A DNA stretch of 64,000 nt from Micromonospora trifolii. GTDB lineage: Bacteria; Actinomycetota; Actinomycetes; Mycobacteriales; Micromonosporaceae. Position numbers and translations under genes: made by a program. Shown one piece after another: positions 19,789-27,848 of this stretch; within the stretch, counting starts at the first letter, position 1, and each line of letters begins with the position of its first letter. The notes beneath the pieces are model-generated. The model searched no databases, had not been told where the DNA came from, and saw only the letters and a program-made list of their open reading frames with translations. The stretch spans positions 60,736 to 124,735 of the forward strand of contig NZ_JAKKFD010000013.1 in NCBI RefSeq assembly GCF_022229005.1, written 5' to 3'.

Positions 19789-20211
19789 ATGAGGCGGCTC
19801 TGGACCCCGGCGTGGATCGCGCGCCACGTGGCCATGGTCGTGCTGGTCGTGAGCTTCCTCGGGCTGGGCTGGTGGCAGATCAGCCGGGCCACCGCCGGCA
19901 ACAGCCTGAGCTGGGGGTACGCGGTCGAGTGGCCGATCTTCGCCGGCTTCGTGGTCTACGTCTGGTGGCGTGAGGTGAAGCTGGCCCGCCGCAGGACGGC
20001 GGAGGCCGACGCGCCGCCCGAGGATCCGGCCGTCGAGCCGGCGCCGGTGGTCACCGACGGGGCCCGACCGGCGGTACGCCGACCGGTGCGGGTGTCCCGG
20101 GTGCCGGCCACCGGCGACGTCGTCGAGGACACCGACCTGGCCGCCTACAACCACTACCTGTCATGGTTGAACGCCAATCCGGGCGCCCGGCCCGGTGACT
20201 ATCCCGGCTGA
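19789..20211 (+). CDS. Small membrane protein with two hydrophobic helices
   Basis: The ATG at 19789 gives 140 residues. Two hydrophobic segments (~10-30, MVVLVVSFLGLGWWQ; ~45-60, WPIFAGFVVYVWW) precede an acidic, Pro-rich cytoplasmic tail. That tail ends in the motif DTDLAAYNHYLSWLNANPGARP, common in small actinobacterial membrane proteins adjacent to DUF3817 genes. The next gene begins ~25 bp later. Function unknown; the pair is likely co-expressed. Confidence 0.75.
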   Translation: MRRLWTPAWIARHVAMVVLVVSFLGLGWWQISRATAGNSLSWGYAVEWPIFAGFVVYVWWREVKLARRRTAEADAPPEDPAVEPAPVVTDGARPAVRRPVRVSRVPATGDVVEDTDLAAYNHYLSWLNANPGARPGDYPG

Positions 20212-20236
20212 GCCGGGCTCGGAAGGACGGACGAAG

Positions 20237-20566
20237 GTGGGCGCTGCCCTTACCCGGTACCGCGTGATCGCCTGGATCGTGGGCGTGGTGCTGATCCTGC
20301 TGGTCGTGATCGGCATGCCACTGAAGTACGCGTTCGACAACCCGGTCGTCGTGGAGACGATCGGGCCGGCGCACGGCTTCCTCTACATGATCTACCTGGT
20401 GGCCGCGTTCGACCTGAGCCGCCGAGCCGACTGGCCGCTGAAGCGGATGCTGCTGGTGATGCTGGCCGGCACTGTGCCGTTCGTCTCGTTCTACGCCGAG
20501 CGCCGGGTCAGCGCCTGGGTGGCTGCGCCGCAGCCGGAACGGGCTCCGGAGCCGGTCTCCCGCTGA
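20237..20566 (+). CDS. DUF3817 domain membrane protein
   Basis: GGAAGG (20220-20225) precedes the GTG at 20237 by 11 bases; the GTG at 20195 would overlap the previous gene and add 14 polar residues. The ~109 residues contain three hydrophobic helices. They carry the DUF3817 signatures IGPAHGFLYMIYLVAAFDL and LLVMLAGTVPFVSFYAERRV. The His within the first motif is conserved. DUF3817 proteins are integral membrane proteins of unknown role, typically paired with a small membrane protein, as here. Confidence 0.85.
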   Translation: MGAALTRYRVIAWIVGVVLILLVVIGMPLKYAFDNPVVVETIGPAHGFLYMIYLVAAFDLSRRADWPLKRMLLVMLAGTVPFVSFYAERRVSAWVAAPQPERAPEPVSR

Positions 20567-20623
20567 GCTTGCCCAACGGCCGGTGGGCCGGCCCGCATCC
20601 GGCCCGCCGCCGCCGGTCAACGG

Positions 20624-21145
20624 TCAGCGGTTGGGCCGCCACGGGTCCGCCGAGGCGAGCGGGTCGACCCAACTGCCGTAGCGGTTGACCTCCCGGGCCC
20701 GCAGCAGCGACCGGGTGACCTGGCCGAACTGCCGCTCGTCGTCGGCGCTGAACAGCAGCACCTCCGATCCCTGGTACCACCCCCAGAGTTCGTGCGGCGG
20801 TGGGCGCCAGCGATCGCCGACCAGGGCGAGGGCGGCCGGGAGCAGGAACACCGCGCCAAGGATCAGGTACGCCTCGGCGGTGAGGCGTTGCAGACCGCCG
20901 GTGAAGCCGAGGAGCACCCCCACGCCGCCGAGCATGCTGGCGGTGATGACGACGGCCCGGACGGCGATCCGGTCGTGCGGACCCCGGGTGGTACGCAGAT
21001 GGGTCAGGTCGGCGACCCGGTAACTGTTCCGACCCACGGTGAACCGGTCGACGGTCACGATGATGCCGGGCCGCGCGTACAGCAGGGTCGACCGAGCGCC
21101 CGGCACCGTTCGCGGCGGTCGCGTCTTTGCGCCTTCACGATTCAC
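20624..21145 (-). CDS. DUF6232 family membrane protein
   Basis: I placed the start at the GTG at 21145, which has GGGAGG 4 bases upstream; an in-frame ATG at 21196 is the alternative. The ~173 residues begin with a beta-rich segment (RPGIIVTVDRFTVGRNSYRVADLTHLRTTRGPHD) typical of DUF6232. Two hydrophobic helices (~95-145) and a cytoplasmic tail follow. The tail ends QFGQVTRSLLRAREVNRYGSW, another family hallmark. No function is established. It is divergent from the NlpC/P60 gene across a 500-bp gap. Confidence 0.75.
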   Translation of the reverse strand: MNREGAKTRPPRTVPGARSTLLYARPGIIVTVDRFTVGRNSYRVADLTHLRTTRGPHDRIAVRAVVITASMLGGVGVLLGFTGGLQRLTAEAYLILGAVFLLPAALALVGDRWRPPPHELWGWYQGSEVLLFSADDERQFGQVTRSLLRAREVNRYGSWVDPLASADPWRPNR

Positions 21146-21645
21146 GGTTCCTCCCGAAAGGGGACGGTTGGCCGAGGGGGCCCGACGGCGATTCATCGCT
21201 GCCTGTCGACGGGATTCCCGGCTCCGGACTTCATTGTGTTGCGGCACCGCCAGTCGACCTGGGCATTTACCGGGTCTCGACAGCTCGCCACGAGCGGGTG
21301 ACATCGCCGAGAAACAGCATCCATTTCAGCTTTTATCGGTTATCGCGGCCAGGAATCCGACGGCATAAGCCCGGAACGACGAAAGTCGTATATCCGTCAG
21401 CAGGTCGCGAAAAGGGCGATGTTGCCTCGCGCCCAGGTGTCATCAGCCACGATGGCGCCACCCAGCCCAGGGGTCCGACCCGCAACTCTCCCAACTTTGA
21501 CCCCTGCTTCAACTGCGAGCGACATCCGTCCCGGGTTAGGTTGGGCGAGCCGGTCCGGCCCAGTGCCGTCCGCCCGGATGGCCCCGGCCGGTGTCGTCGA
21601 GGGCGTCAGCAGCCCCGGCGGCCGTGGGAGAGGGGCCTTCCGCTC
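21146..21645. other. 500-bp intergenic region upstream of the NlpC/P60 gene
   Basis: I see no protein gene. The middle part (~21300-21420) is visibly richer in A and T than its surroundings. It contains a stem ACGAC-GAAA-GTCGT with a GNRA tetraloop (21376-21389), so a structured 5' leader for the downstream hydrolase is possible. I could not match it to a known riboswitch. Confidence 0.4.
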
Positions 21646-22623
21646 TTGTCATCCCTGAGAAATCTGCTGCGCACCGTGGCGCTGGTCGGCATGTCGGCCG
21701 CGCTGATCGCCCCGACGGCGGTGGCCCAGGCCGAGCCGTCCCCCGCCGACCTGACCCGCCGGATCGAGACGTCCTCGGCCGAGTTGGAGCGGGTCGTCGA
21801 GTCATACAACAAGCTGCGTGAGGAGATCAAGGCGAACGAGGCCGCCGTGGCCCGATTACAGACCCGCATCGGCCCGCTCGAACAGCAGGTCGAGCAGAGT
21901 CGAGCCGACGTGGCGGAGCTTGCCTCCACCGCGTACAAGAGTGGCGGCCTGCGCACCGCGGACGCCCTGCTGCGTCCCGGCGGCTCGGCCGCGCTCCTGG
22001 ACCGACTCGGCGCCATCGAGCAGTTGACCCGCCAGCGGCAGGAGCGCATCTCCGGCTTCACGGCCGACCAGCAGCGGCTGCTCGACGAGAAGGCCCGCCT
22101 GGGCGCGACATTGACCCGGCAGGCCGCACAGGCTCGCCAGCTCGCCACCGGTAAGAAGCAGATCGAGCAGGATCTGGCCAAGCTCTACGAGCTGCGCCGG
22201 CAGGCATACGGGGCCGCCACCGAGCGACCCGAGCCCAAGGCGGCGACGACCGAGGCCAAGAACGTGCCCGCCGTGTCCGGTGCTGCCGGCACAGCGGTGC
22301 GTTACGCGTTCGGCGCGATCGGCAAGCCGTACGTCTGGGCAGCCGACGGACCGAACGGCTACGACTGTTCCGGTCTGACCTCGGCGGCCTGGCGGGCGGC
22401 CGGGAAGTCCCTACCGCACAACACCAGGATGCAGTGGAGCGCTGTCGCCCACATCGGGCGGGGCGAGCTACGCCCCGGCGACCTGGTCTTCTACAGCGGG
22501 CTCGGGCACGTCGCCCTCTACGTCGGCGACGGTCAGGTGATCGACGCGCCCAGCGCCGGTCGCAACGTGCTCAAGCGTGGCATGAACATGATGTCCATCC
22601 AGGGTTACGGCCGCGTCCGCTAA
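21646..22623 (+). CDS. Secreted NlpC/P60 peptidoglycan endopeptidase with coiled-coil N-terminus
   Basis: The best start is the TTG at 21646, just before a Sec signal peptide (LRNLLRTVALVGMSAALIAPTAVAQA); the purine-rich GGGAGAGGGG ends ~10 bases upstream. The mature protein has a long coiled coil (~33-185) and an NlpC/P60 domain (~212-325). The catalytic Cys is in GYDCSGLTS (~241) and the His in GLGHVALYVG (~278). These enzymes cut D-Glu-DAP type bonds in the cell wall; coiled-coil versions act in growth and division, like RipA-type proteins. It ends at a very strong bidirectional terminator. Confidence 0.88.
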   Translation: MSSLRNLLRTVALVGMSAALIAPTAVAQAEPSPADLTRRIETSSAELERVVESYNKLREEIKANEAAVARLQTRIGPLEQQVEQSRADVAELASTAYKSGGLRTADALLRPGGSAALLDRLGAIEQLTRQRQERISGFTADQQRLLDEKARLGATLTRQAAQARQLATGKKQIEQDLAKLYELRRQAYGAATERPEPKAATTEAKNVPAVSGAAGTAVRYAFGAIGKPYVWAADGPNGYDCSGLTSAAWRAAGKSLPHNTRMQWSAVAHIGRGELRPGDLVFYSGLGHVALYVGDGQVIDAPSAGRNVLKRGMNMMSIQGYGRVR

Positions 22624-22632
22624 CCACGATCG

Positions 22633-22685
22633 ATAACGGCGAACGGCCGGCGTCCCCCTATCGGACGCCGGCCGTTCGCCGTTAT
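22633..22685. terminator. 23-bp bidirectional terminator
   Basis: Arms 22633-22655 and 22663-22685 (ATAACGGCGAACGGCCGG...) pair perfectly over 23 bp around a 7-base loop. It separates the convergent NlpC/P60 and sigma-factor genes. Confidence 0.92.
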
Positions 22686-22695
22686 TACTACCAGC

Positions 22696-23694
22696 TCAGG
22701 CTGCTTGCAGCCCCTCCGCCCGGGCCAGCTCACGGAGCCGGCCGAGGGCCTGGATCTCCAGCTGCCGGATCCGCTCGCGGGACAGCGAGAACCGGGATGC
22801 GACCTCGGTGAGCGAGTGCTCCCGGCCGTCCTCCAGCCCGTAACGGGCCCGCATGATGCCGGCGGACCGGTCGTCGAGGTGGTTGAGCAGCCCCTCGATG
22901 CGCTGCCGCTCCAGGCCGCTGAGGACGATGTCCTCCGGCGACGGCGCGTCACTGTCGGCGACCAGGTCACCGAGGTTCGTGTCGCCGTCGTCGCCCACCG
23001 GGGTGTCCAGCGAAACGGTGTCCTGCGACCAGCGGCGCAGCTCGTTCACCCGCTCGACGGTGACGCCGAGGGCGTTGGCGATCTGCTCCGGCTCCGGGTC
23101 GCTGCCCAACTCACGGGTCAGCTGCCGGGCCACGTTGCGCATCCGGTTGACGTCCTCCACCAGGTGCACCGGCAGACGGACGGTGCGCTCCTGCTGGGCG
23201 ATCGCCCGGCTGATCGCCTGCCTGATCCACCAGGTGGCGTAGGTGGAGAACTTGTAGCCGCGCTCGTAGTCGAACTTCTCGACCGCCCGGACGAGGCCGG
23301 TGTTGCCCTCCTGGATCAGGTCCAGCATGGGCATCCCCGAGCGCACGTAGCGCCGAGCGATCGACACGACCAGTCGGAGGTTGGCGCGGATGAAGAGGTC
23401 CTTCGCCCGCTCCCCCTCGACGACCAGCCACTCCAGGTCGGCCCGGTCGACACCGGCGGGAACGGCTTCCTCACCGAGCAGGTGCTCGGCGTAGAGGCCG
23501 GCCTCGATCGCCTTGGAGAGATCGACCTCCTTGGCGGCGTCCAGCAGTGGCGTCCGGGAGATCTCGTGCAGGTAGACGCCGACCAGGTCGCGCTCCTCGG
23601 CAACCTCGTCGGTTCGCATGCCGATGTTCTTGTCCACGTTGCCCACGGTCCCCTCGCTCGCGCCGGTTGCCCGGTTCCTTGCCATTCCCCACAC
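22696..23694 (-). CDS. Sigma-70 family RNA polymerase sigma factor (HrdD-like, group 2)
   Basis: The 332-residue protein has sigma regions 1.2-4 but no long region 1.1. The core-binding segment is ANLRLVVSIARRYVRSGMPM with DLIQEGNTGLVRAVEKFDYERG. Region 2.4 is FSTYATWWIRQAISRAIAQQ; region 3 starts RLPVHLVEDVNRM; the region 4 HTH is SLTEVASRFSLSRERIRQLE. Length and layout match HrdD-type group 2 factors. Likely starts are the GTG at 23694 (AGGGG 7 bases upstream) or the ATG at 23685. A 370-bp upstream gap holds its promoter and a long-range inverted repeat. Confidence 0.93.
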   Translation of the reverse strand: MWGMARNRATGASEGTVGNVDKNIGMRTDEVAEERDLVGVYLHEISRTPLLDAAKEVDLSKAIEAGLYAEHLLGEEAVPAGVDRADLEWLVVEGERAKDLFIRANLRLVVSIARRYVRSGMPMLDLIQEGNTGLVRAVEKFDYERGYKFSTYATWWIRQAISRAIAQQERTVRLPVHLVEDVNRMRNVARQLTRELGSDPEPEQIANALGVTVERVNELRRWSQDTVSLDTPVGDDGDTNLGDLVADSDAPSPEDIVLSGLERQRIEGLLNHLDDRSAGIMRARYGLEDGREHSLTEVASRFSLSRERIRQLEIQALGRLRELARAEGLQAA

Positions 23695-24062
23695 CTGTCA
23701 GCCCCTGGTAACTTCTGCTGTGCCCATCGGTGCTGACACCTACACAACAGATGAGACGTGTCGGGGATTCCTCGTCGTGAGTCGAAAGTGTCACGAATGC
23801 CTGAGTAGTAGCTGAGAGCACGGTCCATGTTTGCTGTCAGCACCCCATCGGGTGGCTCGCCACTGGGCACCACGTACGGGTTACGCACCATGGCAACACC
23901 GCCCGCCGTGGGGGCACAGCGACCCGGGTCACCACCGTGATGCGATCCTGGTCACTGCCAGATACGCAGCGGTGAGCCGCTCGGTTCATTCACGGGGGTG
24001 TTATTACCCCCCGGCCAGATGAACAATCCGAGGCCCCATTCGCTTCCCGGGGCCGGGTGGCG
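23695..24062. other. Intergenic region between murQ and the sigma-factor gene
   Basis: No protein gene is apparent. It contains a GGCCCC/GGGGCC hairpin after murQ (24032-24054), a second GGGGGT/ACCCCC hairpin (~23993-24013) and a 10-bp inverted repeat, GGTGCTGACA (23729-23738) with its reverse complement (23835-23844), upstream of the sigma gene. The sigma promoter must lie here, but I could not assign -35/-10 boxes with confidence. Confidence 0.5.
24032..24054 (-). terminator. Hairpin downstream of murQ
   Basis: GGCCCC (24032-24037) pairs with GGGGCC (24049-24054) 9 bases beyond the murQ stop. It is a modest stem without a T-run. Confidence 0.5.
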
Positions 24063-25004
24063 CTAGGAGGCGAGCAGGGCGAGGGCGCCGCGCACCTGAT
24101 CGGCCGAGCGGGCCAGCGCGGCCCGGGCAGCATCGATCTCAGCGCCCGAGACGAGGGCGACGAGCGCCGTCTTCAGGTCCCCGTCAGCCTCGGTGAGGGC
24201 CTGCCGGGAGAGCTCCTCCGAGCAACCGGTGGCCTCGACCAGAATCGAGATCATTCGCCCGCGGAGTTTCGCGTTGGTGGCCACCATATCGATCATGAGG
24301 TTCGAGTAGACCCGACCCAGGCGCACCATGACGGCGGTCGAGAACGTGTTGAGCACCAACTTCTGCGCTGTGCCCGCCTTCATCCGGGTCGACCCGGTGA
24401 CCACCTCGGGTCCGGTGTCCACCCCGATGAACACGTCGACCGACCGGGCGGCCTCCGCCTCCGGATTGGCGCAGAGCAGCACCGTCGAGGCGCCCTTGGC
24501 GCGGGCCGAGGCAAGCGCCCCGAGGACGTACGGGGTGCGGCCGCTGGCCGCCAGACCAACCACCAGGTCCCCGGCCCGTACACAACTGGCCGCTTCGACC
24601 GCGCCGCCCCGATCGTCGTCCTCGGCATCCTCGACGGCCCGCCACATGGCGTCCGGGCCGCCTGCGAGGTGCGCGCAGAACCAGTGTCGGGGCGAGTTGA
24701 AGGTGGGGGCCAGTTCGGCCGCGTCGAGCACGCCCAGCCGGCCGGAGGTGCCGGCCCCGAAGTAGTGCACCCGGTGACCCCCGCGAAGCGCCGCGACCGC
24801 CAGGTCGACGGTGGTGGCGATCTCGTCGAGCACCGCGGCGACCGCCGCGGGCACCCGCCGGTCCGCCTCGTTGATCACGGTGAGCACGTCCCGGGTCGAC
24901 ATCAGGTCGAGGTCGACGCTGAGCGGGTTACGCCGTTCGGTGGGGGCGCCCACCCGGACCGTGGGGCGAGCGGGCCGTGCGGGCATCTCCGCACCGGCCG
25001 TCAT
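24063..25004 (-). CDS. murQ: N-acetylmuramic acid 6-phosphate etherase
   Basis: MurQ cleaves the lactyl ether of MurNAc-6-phosphate to give GlcNAc-6-phosphate and D-lactate, in cell-wall recycling. The 313-residue protein has the SIS fold with signatures TERRNPLSVDLDLMS, VHYFGAGTSGRLGVLDAAEL (catalytic Glu in the last part), DLVVGLAASGRTPYV and STRMKAGTAQKLVLN. Its start overlaps the stop of the MurR/RpiR gene by ATGA, so the two form an operon with the regulator first. Confidence 0.95.
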   Translation of the reverse strand: MTAGAEMPARPARPTVRVGAPTERRNPLSVDLDLMSTRDVLTVINEADRRVPAAVAAVLDEIATTVDLAVAALRGGHRVHYFGAGTSGRLGVLDAAELAPTFNSPRHWFCAHLAGGPDAMWRAVEDAEDDDRGGAVEAASCVRAGDLVVGLAASGRTPYVLGALASARAKGASTVLLCANPEAEAARSVDVFIGVDTGPEVVTGSTRMKAGTAQKLVLNTFSTAVMVRLGRVYSNLMIDMVATNAKLRGRMISILVEATGCSEELSRQALTEADGDLKTALVALVSGAEIDAARAALARSADQVRGALALLAS

Positions 25005-25915
25005 GCCCGCCTCCGGTTGGCACCCACCCGGTGCGACTGGACCGCCTCGGCGGTCGCCTCCAGGGCCTTGCGGGCCCGGGCCCGGTTGCGGGCGGCCACC
25101 CCGACGAAGAGGCAGTCGACAACTGTGAGCTGGGCCAGCCGGCTGGCCGTCGCGCCGGAGCGGTAGGTGGTCTCCCGTGCCGCCGTGGTCAACACGAAGT
25201 CCGCCACGTCGGTGATCGGCGAGCGCGGGAAGTTGGTCAGCGCCACTGTCGCGGCACCGCGGGTACGGGCCTGCTCCAGCACCTCGATCACGTCGGAGGT
25301 GGTGCCGGTGTGCGAGATGCCGATCGCCACGTCTCCCCGGCCCAGAAGGGCGGCCGAGGTCAGCGCGGTGTGCACGTCCGGGAAGTAGAAGGCGATCCGG
25401 CCGATGCGGTGCAGCTTCTGCTGGAAGTCCGAGGCGACGAACCCGCTGGCGCCGGCGCCGTAGATGTCGATCCGACCGGCACCGCTGATCGCCTCGACCA
25501 CCTGCTCGCAGACGGCGGGGTCGAGTTGCTCGGCGGTCTCCTCGACGGCGCGGGCGTCGTTGAACGCGATGGTGGCGATGATCTGCGCGAGATCGGCGCC
25601 GGGTGGGATGTCACCGCCGACCACTCGGGCGTCCGGCGGCTCGATCCGGCGGGCGGCCTCGGCGGCGAGGCGGATGCGCAGCTGGGGGTAACCGTCCATG
25701 CCCACCGAACGGCAGAACCGGATGACTGTCGCCTCGGATGTCTCGGCTGCGGTGGCGAGGTCGGTGATTGTCCGCCGGGCGGCGGCCGCCGGGTCGGAGA
25801 CGACCAGCCGGGCGACCCGCTGCTCGGCGGGCGACAGCGATGGCAACAGCCCGCTGATGTGGACGATCAGCCCACCGGGCTCGTGACTCGCAGAAATCTT
25901 CGGACTCTTCGCCAC
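25001..25915 (-). CDS. MurR/RpiR family transcriptional regulator
   Basis: The GTG at 25915 gives 304 residues. An RpiR-type HTH (~27-85: LSPAEQRVARLVVSDP, TITDLATAAETSEATVIRFCRSVGM) is followed by an SIS sugar-phosphate-binding domain (~125-265: IDIYGAGASGFVASDFQQKL, AIGISHTGTTSDVIEVL). It sits upstream of murQ with a 4-bp overlap, so it most likely responds to MurNAc-6-phosphate and controls this operon. A TGAAA-N5-TTTCA palindrome lies directly upstream of the start, consistent with autorepression. Confidence 0.93.
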   Translation of the reverse strand: MAKSPKISASHEPGGLIVHISGLLPSLSPAEQRVARLVVSDPAAAARRTITDLATAAETSEATVIRFCRSVGMDGYPQLRIRLAAEAARRIEPPDARVVGGDIPPGADLAQIIATIAFNDARAVEETAEQLDPAVCEQVVEAISGAGRIDIYGAGASGFVASDFQQKLHRIGRIAFYFPDVHTALTSAALLGRGDVAIGISHTGTTSDVIEVLEQARTRGAATVALTNFPRSPITDVADFVLTTAARETTYRSGATASRLAQLTVVDCLFVGVAARNRARARKALEATAEAVQSHRVGANRRRA

Positions 25916-25918
25916 GGA

Positions 25919-25933
25919 TGAAACTTACTTTCA
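25919..25933. promoter_or_regulatory. Candidate MurR operator (TGAAA-N5-TTTCA)
   Basis: The 15-base palindrome TGAAACTTACTTTCA starts 4 bases from the regulator's start codon, in an otherwise GC-rich region. Its position is typical for an autoregulatory operator. Confidence 0.6.
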
Positions 25934-25990
25934 GCAGGCGTGAGCGTCAACTATGACTGTCCGAGGTGGGGGAAACTTTGATCGCCGGGA

Positions 25991-27007
25991 TCACCGGTTC
26001 CGCACAGCCTGCCACTTCCCCAGGATCGCCGCCTCATCCGCCGGGTCCAGTCCACCATGCCGGACGGCTGCCGGGTGTGCGGCCATCCAGGACGCGGTCG
26101 CCCGAACGGTGTCGGCCAGCGGCCGGACCGTCAGACCGGCGTCCAGGGCCGCTCGGACGTCCCGGTCCATCAGGCCAGCGGTCTCCGGCAGTCGCACCCA
26201 GAGCGGCAGCGCCCGCTCCCCCGACCACTCGCGTACGTCGTGGGACAGCAGGAACTCCTGATCGACCCAGGTGAGGGCCGGATCGGCGACACCCAGCCCG
26301 GCGGCCACACCGGCCAACAGGTCGGCCCGGGACATCGCCGGACCAGTGCCGTCGTACGTGCCGACGAGGCGGGTGCCGGCGGCGTGCAGCAACCAACGGG
26401 CCAGATCGGCGACGTCCACGAACTGCACCCGATCCGCCGGGTGCCCGGGGGCCAGCACCTCGCCACCGGCCGACAGCCGCCGCACCCAGTACGGGAAACG
26501 GTCGCTCGGATCCTCCGCGCCGACGATCAGGCCCGCCCGGCAGATGAACGAACGGTCCACGCCCACCCGCTCCCGGACCAGCTCCTCGATGCTCACCTTG
26601 CACTCGCCGTACCAGCGGTGATCCGGGCCGATCGGACCGTCCACATCCGGCGGGGCCGGAGCCAGGATCGGCGCGTCCGCAACGGTCTGGCCCGGGGTGG
26701 TGTCGTCCGCGTACACCGAGATCGTCGACACGAACGACCAGTGGCCGACGTGGTCGGCGAGCGCGGCCAGTGCGTGCCGGGCGTGGCTGATCTGGCGGGT
26801 CACGTCGACCACGGCGTCGAAGCCCGCGTCGGCGAGCGGGACGAGCGAGTCGGGATCATCGCGGTCGGCCAGCACGAAGCGCACCCCGTCCGGCACGGCG
26901 CCGGACACACCCCGGGCCGCGCAGGTCACCTCGTGACCCTGCTCAAGGGCGAGCCGGGCCGTCGCCCGGCCGAGGAACTGGGTGCCACCGAGAATGAGGA
27001 TCCGCAT
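25991..27007 (-). CDS. NAD-dependent epimerase/dehydratase family protein
   Basis: The ATG at 27007 gives 338 residues of extended-SDR type. The Rossmann motif is GGTQFLG (~8-14). The acidic and acceptor region is VRFVLADRDDPDSL. The usual YxxxK is represented by YGECKVSIEEL (~134), so Tyr and Lys are present. The family includes nucleotide-sugar epimerases and mRNA-associated CSP41-like proteins. The GGTQFLG opening resembles the latter or reductase-like members. There is no sugar-synthesis neighbour, so the substrate is unknown. Confidence 0.88.
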   Translation of the reverse strand: MRILILGGTQFLGRATARLALEQGHEVTCAARGVSGAVPDGVRFVLADRDDPDSLVPLADAGFDAVVDVTRQISHARHALAALADHVGHWSFVSTISVYADDTTPGQTVADAPILAPAPPDVDGPIGPDHRWYGECKVSIEELVRERVGVDRSFICRAGLIVGAEDPSDRFPYWVRRLSAGGEVLAPGHPADRVQFVDVADLARWLLHAAGTRLVGTYDGTGPAMSRADLLAGVAAGLGVADPALTWVDQEFLLSHDVREWSGERALPLWVRLPETAGLMDRDVRAALDAGLTVRPLADTVRATASWMAAHPAAVRHGGLDPADEAAILGKWQAVRNR

Positions 27008-27067
27008 CCGCCGATCCTGCGCCCTCAAGGCTCGAACGACCCCACCAATCTGCCCACGGCAGACCGC

Positions 27068-27122
27068 GATCATGAAGTTGTCGCCACTCCGATCGGCGTG
27101 TCACGGCAACGACTTCATGATC
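27068..27122. repeat. GATC-headed intergenic inverted repeat, copy 2
   Basis: Arms 27068-27085 (GATCATGAAGTTGTCGCC) and 27105-27122 match at 16 of 18 positions around a 19-base loop. It lies between two divergently transcribed genes, where a terminator makes no sense. Confidence 0.85.
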
Positions 27123-27155
27123 GACGCAGGAGAGCGGGGGCACTAGCGTGGGCTC

Positions 27156-27848
27156 ATGGGAGAGCGCAGCGTTTTGGTTACCGGGGGTTCCGGTGGGCTT
27201 GGCGGGGCTGTCGTCACCGCGTTCGTCGAGGCGGGCTGGCGGGTGGTCGTACCGGAGCGGAAAGCCCGGCCCGGGTCGGAGCCGGCGGCGGACGGACTGG
27301 TCCGGGTGGTCGCGGACCTGGGCGAGCCGGCGGGCGCGGCGCAGGCGGTCGAGGCCGCGGCCGGCGAACCGGCGGCGCCGCTGCGCGCGGTGGTCAACCT
27401 CGTCGGGGGGTACGCCAGCGGCGGGTTGGTGCACGAGACCCCGGTCGAGGAGTTCGAGCGGATGCTCACCGTCAACCTGCGGCCGACCTACCTGGTCACC
27501 CAGGCCGCGCTCCCGCACCTGGTGGCGTCCGGCGGCGGCGCGGTGGTCTGCGTCTCGGCCCGCGCTGCGGTCGCCCCGTTCCGTGGCGCGGCCGGCTACT
27601 CGACGGCCAAGGCGGCGGTACTGGCCTTTGCCAACGCTGTCGCTGTGGAGTACCGGTCGCAGAACGTGCGCTGCAACACGGTGCTGCCCAGCGTCATCGA
27701 CACCCCGGCGAACCGGGCGGCCCAGCCGGACGCCGACCATTCCCGCTGGGTGACCCCGGGCGAGATCGCGCCGGTGATCCGGTTCCTGGCGTCGGCTGAG
27801 TCCGCCCCGACCAGTGGTGCCACAGTGCCGGTCTACGGTCGGGCCTGA
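27156..27848 (+). CDS. SDR-family oxidoreductase
   Basis: The 230-residue classical short-chain dehydrogenase has the cofactor motif TGGSGGLGG (~9-17). NLVGG takes the place of NNAG (~82). The catalytic Ser is in VCVSARAAV and the YxxxK motif in YSTAKAA (~148-154). The NTVLPSVIDTP block is the usual post-catalytic segment. It is a soluble cytoplasmic oxidoreductase of unknown substrate. Its last 16 bp overlap the end of the opposite-strand dTMP-kinase-like gene. Confidence 0.9.
   Translation: MGERSVLVTGGSGGLGGAVVTAFVEAGWRVVVPERKARPGSEPAADGLVRVVADLGEPAGAAQAVEAAAGEPAAPLRAVVNLVGGYASGGLVHETPVEEFERMLTVNLRPTYLVTQAALPHLVASGGGAVVCVSARAAVAPFRGAAGYSTAKAAVLAFANAVAVEYRSQNVRCNTVLPSVIDTPANRAAQPDADHSRWVTPGEIAPVIRFLASAESAPTSGATVPVYGRA

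Noticed and set aside
21360..21645. c-di-AMP (ydaO-type) riboswitch before the NlpC/P60 gene
   Set aside because: A CCGTCAGC-like string is present at 21394, but the other conserved blocks are absent or in the wrong order. A covariance-model search would decide.
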